64,000 nt of DNA, taken from Eublepharis macularius. Its lineage: Eukaryota > Chordata > Lepidosauria > Squamata > Eublepharidae. Of the stretch, positions 36,001-42,000 are shown piece after piece (positions within the stretch are counted from its first letter, which is position 1; each line of letters opens with the position of its first letter). The translations under genes were made by a program, and so were the position numbers. A model generated the notes under the pieces. That model made no database searches and had not been told where the DNA came from. It saw only the letters and a list, made by a program, of their open reading frames with translations. Where the stretch lies: the NCBI RefSeq assembly GCF_028583425.1, contig NC_072794.1, forward strand, positions 26,719,232 to 26,783,231, written 5' to 3'.

Positions 36001-39000
36001 TTGGCTGGTCCTCACTTAGCTCAACAGATAAACCGTCATAAAGGAAGTCAAGATACAACTGCTCCTACTTAGACTCCCAAGGTTCTGTAGAACAAATGTT
36101 TGATTTGGCCCACCCTTAGCACTAACAGAGAGAGGTAGTAGCAGTCACAGTTCCTCATTTCTCTGATGGATCACAACAAAAGGTAAAACCTCTGTAAATC
36201 ACACTGCGGGAGACGGACTTAAGGAGATGTCACATCTGCTGCTCAAGGACAATTCCAGAGGGGTAGCCATATTAGTCTACTGCAGCAAAATAAAACAGAA
36301 ACCCAGTGGAACTATAATGACAAACATTTATTCCAGCACAGGCTTTCATATGTCACTGCTCATTTCTTCAAATGCTCAAGGACAACAAGCTCTTTTTACA
36401 CGCATCCCTACAAGCATTTTCATTGCAGCTGATTAAAAGCACTAGAAGTCTGCAACTCAGCTCAGCAACAATTCACTGGGCCAGTCTCTTGGTTCTAGCC
36501 GTTGCCTCCCCATACTATCCTATATTTAAAATGTAGAGCAGGCCTGTCTTTCTGGACTGCTGTAATAACGGCTGAAATAAGAAAGCATTTTATATTAAGA
36601 AAATGCACTAAAAAAAATTCAGAGTAGTTGTGTGTCATCTACCTGTTAATTCCATGCAGAAAGCTACGTGCTCCTGTACTAATTAAGCAGGCTTTGGAAG
36701 ACCAATTAAGCAAAACACTAGTCTCCACAGAAAATTTGCTTCTCTTCTGCTACCCCTTTGCAGGGTCTTGTAAAATAACCCAAATCAGTTTAGTAAAACT
36801 CCTGAAATCCTTTGTTTTGCCATCTGGCTCACCACTAATATAAAATTAACCCAAGAAACTAGATGGCAATTCAGATGGAGGAAGGAAAAGATAAATCCCA
36901 CAGACCACCAGTTCTACAGCCTTCCCCCAAAGGGTTCATGAGGACTTGCTCCACCTTCCTTTTAGCTCCTCTGAGATTATACCTTCAAAGCATTGTTAGC
37001 CAAACTATTTGCAATTCTCTGTTCTCTCCTCTTAGATCACCTTCAGGCGATTTTTCTTTTTAAAAGGAGCATTTAGTAAAAACAACTAACGCAAAAATAC
37101 GTGCCTGTAACTATTCTCATAGTAACTGTCCAAACAAGGCTTCCCCACTTCAGACACTTCTAGAGAGCATGATTTCAGCTACTTACCTGCTTCATCTTAT
37201 CGGGTTTCCTCACTGGGTTTTCCTCTGGTTTTGACTGTTCTACCAAAGTGTTGGACTCCTGGCTTGGAGCCTGGTTTTGGTTCTGTGTAGGCAGGGGAGG
37301 TGCTGGAGAATGTGTATCTGCTGCAGGACCTGGTCCTGTAGGTGGCAGAGTCTGCTTCACAACATTCAGTAGAATCTCCTCTTTGGCTTTAACATGTAGA
37401 AAGAAAATTATTTCAGTCACAACATGGCATTATTTCCTATTTTCCCTAGAAAAACCACGCTGAAGAGTTCACACTCATCTCTAACTACACCCTCCCAAGA
37501 CGAATCTGCATTTAAAACTAAATATTTGATTCATCACTATATTGTTTTATCAGCTACAAAATAGTACATCTGTTACCAATACTGAACAATTCCAATTAAA
37601 TTGTGGCCAAAGGGGAGTCAGCAAAACCTTTGAAGGCCCACTGAAAGGCTCCTTATCAACCTGCCTGACTAGGGTTATCCCCAGACACCCGGCTGTACGT
37701 GCTCCCACACTGCATGGAATGCATGACCCCAAGGGACAGAGCCTCCTCTTGTCGTGACACCTAAATTTAGGAACTAGTCCAATTTTAAAAAATCTCTGGA
37801 GCAGGCGCTCAAAAATTATGCAGTTTTTTGTTAAGTTTGTGAAATCTGTCTGGCCAGTCCTCATCATTCTGAATTGCTCTGTGTTTTTATCATTTAGGCT
37901 CATTCTACATGGCACACTTTAAGCCCACAATGCTGAGTATTCGCGCTGATCAGCACTGAATCGGCTTGGGCTCCTAGTATTTTGCACTGCACTACCTCAA
38001 GGCAATTTGGTGTCTACTTTCTTATTCTATACGAGTTGAGAAGTGTCTGTTTCAAGCCACCTTTTGTGGGAGCTGGAGCTGACATCATTTAAAAAAAAAA
38101 TCAGAGCATGTGTAGAAACTTTGCCATGTCGGAGCAGTTTGTCCACCACCACCACCCTTCTCCCTGTTCCTGTATTAGCTGATTGGGCAGTCTCATATCC
38201 ACCAGTTTTCTTTTTTCGAACATGAGCCCTGGTTGTAAAGAAGTGGGGGGAACCCAAGTGATCAGTGGGAAATGTGGACTGCCATCAGGGAACGAGACAT
38301 GTATTGTGCTTAAAGGGGTACAATAAAACTCTTGCCTAGCTCCTGTTCTTCCTTTCATAGACAGTGCACTCTTCCTCAAGACCACAACCATCCCCTACAC
38401 AATTGCCACTCATCCTCAGCAGGGCAGTTCATTTCCTTCCTTTGTAACATTCTTAAAATTCCACTCCCTGGGGCCCTGGACCCAGTGTTTGAAAAGCTCA
38501 AGGTTAAGCCATTAATTGAAAGTAACAACAATACACACGTATGGCCAAATATTCTACTACGTGGGCTTCTCTGCAAAGCAGGTGAAGCAAATAAGGTGCT
38601 ATCTGAACTGTTCCTCCTCCATGAACCCAAGCAAATATCGTCTTACTCTCTGGTAGCTTTTCCAGTTGTTTGTTAAGTGAGGTGCTCTGTTTTAGAGTCA
38701 ACAAGGAGCCTGCTCTTGTCTGCACAACTGTGATAATATCAGAGGCTGCATTCAAAACCTCAGACATAGAGAAGAAGCCATAATGCACAAATTCAAAGGT
38801 CCGACCAAAGTGCTGAGCAAAGGTTTTGTTAAAATCTGACAACAGGACCGGGGAAGACTTCAACAGTTCTTTCAGCTGACTCTTCACTACAGCTGGTAGA
38901 GTAGGGGGGAACCGGCCACGCCGAGGTAAGCTTTGAGGCATCTGGTCCAGACAAGACAGTCCAGGGCGAGATGTGTATGCAGAAGAGAATTTTGTCCTCA

Positions 39001-42000
39001 GTCTGGGAAACTGTGAGTTAGATTTGCTCCTCTGTCTAGCAACCAAGCTTGCGATCCCCTTGGTGGACTCGTCTGCAATGGCTAAAAGGCAAAGAAAAAA
39101 AAGTTAAAGGTTATGTTGTTACACAATTACGAAACCACTTTGCAGTCTTTAAGTCACTGCTTTCCTTTGCCATCCTCCAACAACAGAATAATACTGTACA
39201 AGGAGATACTACTGGGGAGGAGCCGACTACAGCGCAGCGAAGTCAGCAGCTCCGAGGAGCTTGTCTCCGAAGGAGAGTCGAAACTCAAGAGGTCTGGGGG
39301 CTTGGGATTCCTAAGTTCTGGGGAGACCCTGCGGAGAGGGGACACTGAAGCAAGAGGCTTAACCGGGGATTCACTCTAGGCATTGGAGTTGGAATTCTGT
39401 GAGTTTGCCTCACAGCACAGACCGCTGTGGCCGCCATTTTACAGGCAACAAGCTGCGAGCACCAGACGGACAGATTACAAAGAGCGATATTCTTATAAAC
39501 AAGATAGCTCACTGAGAAACAAGCTGTAAGTCTACAAAATAAAAGAGAGCCGTGCATGACAACAGAAAGGAAACAAAGACTCGGCCCTTGAGAGGATTAA
39601 AAGAGAGGGACGGTGCGGTGGATTCCCTCCCCCACCACTCTTGAAGAAACAGCTTCCAAAGGGAGTTTCGAGCATGGGAGAGGCTTGTAAAGAGGAAGAT
39701 GAATGACCTGCTTGGAATTACAAAACTACAGAGGCGAAAGGAAAATTCCTGCTGAGTGAGTAAAGAAAATAAAGTCACTAAAGATATAAAGTTCACCAAA
39801 GACATAAGGGAAAGAGAAGCGAGCGGAGGAAAAGACTCACGGTGTGAAGCGACAGGAGAGACTTGGCCAAGAGCGGAAAACGAAAGTAGCTGAGGATAAA
39901 CTGAGTATACAAGGCAGTTTGGAGAGGAATTTGGGCAAAGTTTCTCCCCGCTCTGGAATTAAGAAAAGACAGAGACTGCCAACTGGATTAAAAGGGGAAG
40001 TGGCTGGACGTCCGTCTCACTTCTGAAAGAAAAAAGGGTGAAAGGGGGGGGGTCTGGGAAATTTAGGTAACTAATTCTGTTTACATGTGTTAAACTGTTA
40101 AACAAGAAAAGAGTTTGTCTTATAATTTCTATATAGTACAAGCGTCTGGTCTAAATCTTGTACTTGTTTCCATTAGTCTCTTCCAAATTGTATGATATTG
40201 TGGTGTTATTAATGTTAATATGATATAATTGTTGCTTAAGTGTGATAGACGGCTTGACAAGGTAACACAACAAGATAACATAAAAATAAGGAGGGTACAT
40301 TAGCTGTACAGACAAACTCAAAGGGTTAACAACAACAATATATACCACTAGAAGCTTCAAAATGAGCAAAATTACAAAACTAAAACCTTTTCCAGAGCAA
40401 GCAAAATCTATAGGGACGATGCTGATACAAGAAGCCTTAAAGGATCTTCAACAAAACTTACAACAGATGTTTGCAGTAAATATAGCACAGGTGCAGAATA
40501 GTATTGCACAGGTATCAGAACAAATTACAGAGCTAAGGGGAAAAGTGGATGAATCCCAGGAACAACTGAAAGAAAACAAACAAGACAAGCCCAATTTGGC
40601 ATGTTTAATCCCCAAAGTAGATGAAGGAATGGATACAATAAATCAAAAGGTGGAAAAGGTGGAGATTAGAGAGAGAACTTTAGAAGTCATAATGAAACAA
40701 AATATAACTGGAAATAAAGAGGAAGTACTGAGGGACATATCCTTTGAGGTGACCGCACCAATACTTACAAGGAGAAATGGAGAACTTGAAAAAAACCAGA
40801 CATTCCGTATAGAGTGAACCCAAACTCTAACAGGAAGATTAAATTGCTAAGAGGGGTACATGTGAAATTTACAAAGAGAAGAATAAGAGAAACAACATCA
40901 AGGGAAATGAGAGATAAATTTGCAAATACAAAAGGGAATGAGGTGAAGATATTCAAGGAGACACCTTGGAATACGAGGCAGAAAAGAAGAGAATATTACT
41001 TCCTCTCCTCATTATTGAACAACAATGCAATTACTTAAAAAAAAAGACAATTGGAAATGAAGGTGGACCCCATGCCACCCGACAGATGGATTGAATGGGA
41101 ATATAAAATAAGAATTTAAACATATTTAAGTAAGATAGGAATGAAAAGGAAACAAGTACTAAAACTAAATAAAGTAGGCTTATAGTAATAATAGGTTGAT
41201 AGTAATGAAAGGTGATTGAATGGTAGAGATGGACGGAAATATACCGCAGAAATATGTATTAATTTGTAAGATCTGATCGATCAGAGGCTAGATTAAGCTG
41301 GAATCAAAAGTAATAAATGTGTTAACTATGTAAGGTTTGATCGACCAGGTACTAGATTAAGCTGGAATTAAAATTAACAATATATACTGACACAACTGGA
41401 CACACTAACAGAACAAATAAAAGGGAAAAATAAAACAGACATAACTGGAAAGGAAGATGGATTCTGCTCTATAGATAGATGGAACAAAAATACAAAAGAA
41501 CTCAAGCAGGGCTCATTTCGAGGGGGAACGAGCCGGAACACAGTTCCGGCAGTTCCTCAAAGAGGTCACATGTCAGGTAGCCCTGCTCACCTGACTCTCG
41601 CCCATTTGGGGCCTGTTTTGGCCTGGATTGGGGCCGAAACAGCCCAAATTGGGCCTCTGACAGGTGGTGGATCACTCTCCCGCTCAGCAGTGGTCCAATC
41701 CTGACCATTTTAGGCCCCTTTTTGGCCATTTTCAGCCTTTTGCCATTTTGGGCCCAATTTCAGCCCTGAATTGCCAGGATTGGGTCCAAAACAGGCAGAA
41801 TAGGTGATGTCAGGGGGTGTGGCATATGCAAATCAGTTATGCTAATGACACATTTCCAGTGATATCAAGGGGTGTGGCATATGCTAATGAGCTATGCTAA
41901 TGAGCTATGTTAATGAGTTCCTCCAGCTCTTTTTCTATGAAATGACCCCTGAACTCAAGTATGACTTAGCAGGACACAAACTGATAGAATGAGAATGAGT

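Larger units (their letters stand above)
32050..36080 (-). mobile_element. CR1-type LINE, nearly all of ORF2, with two insertions
   Basis: The minus strand reads an endonuclease ([15 protein letters not shown], then [14 protein letters not shown] and [11 protein letters not shown]), the reverse transcriptase ([19 protein letters not shown], then [20 protein letters not shown]) and the C-terminus ([40 protein letters not shown]). This is typical CR1. Several stops and shifts break it. A hAT element (32745-33443) and an insert of about 780 bp (34735-35512) interrupt it. Confidence 0.88.

Noticed and set aside
37550-37915. 121-residue minus-strand open frame in a TDRD5 intron
   Set aside because: It has no match to known families and no splice sites that would fit TDRD5 phases. 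It was left unannotated.
38376-38646. Continuation of the TDRD5 exon 2 frame past the donor
   Set aside because: Similarity to TDRD5 stops at the GTAAGA donor. The extra residues are intron read-through.
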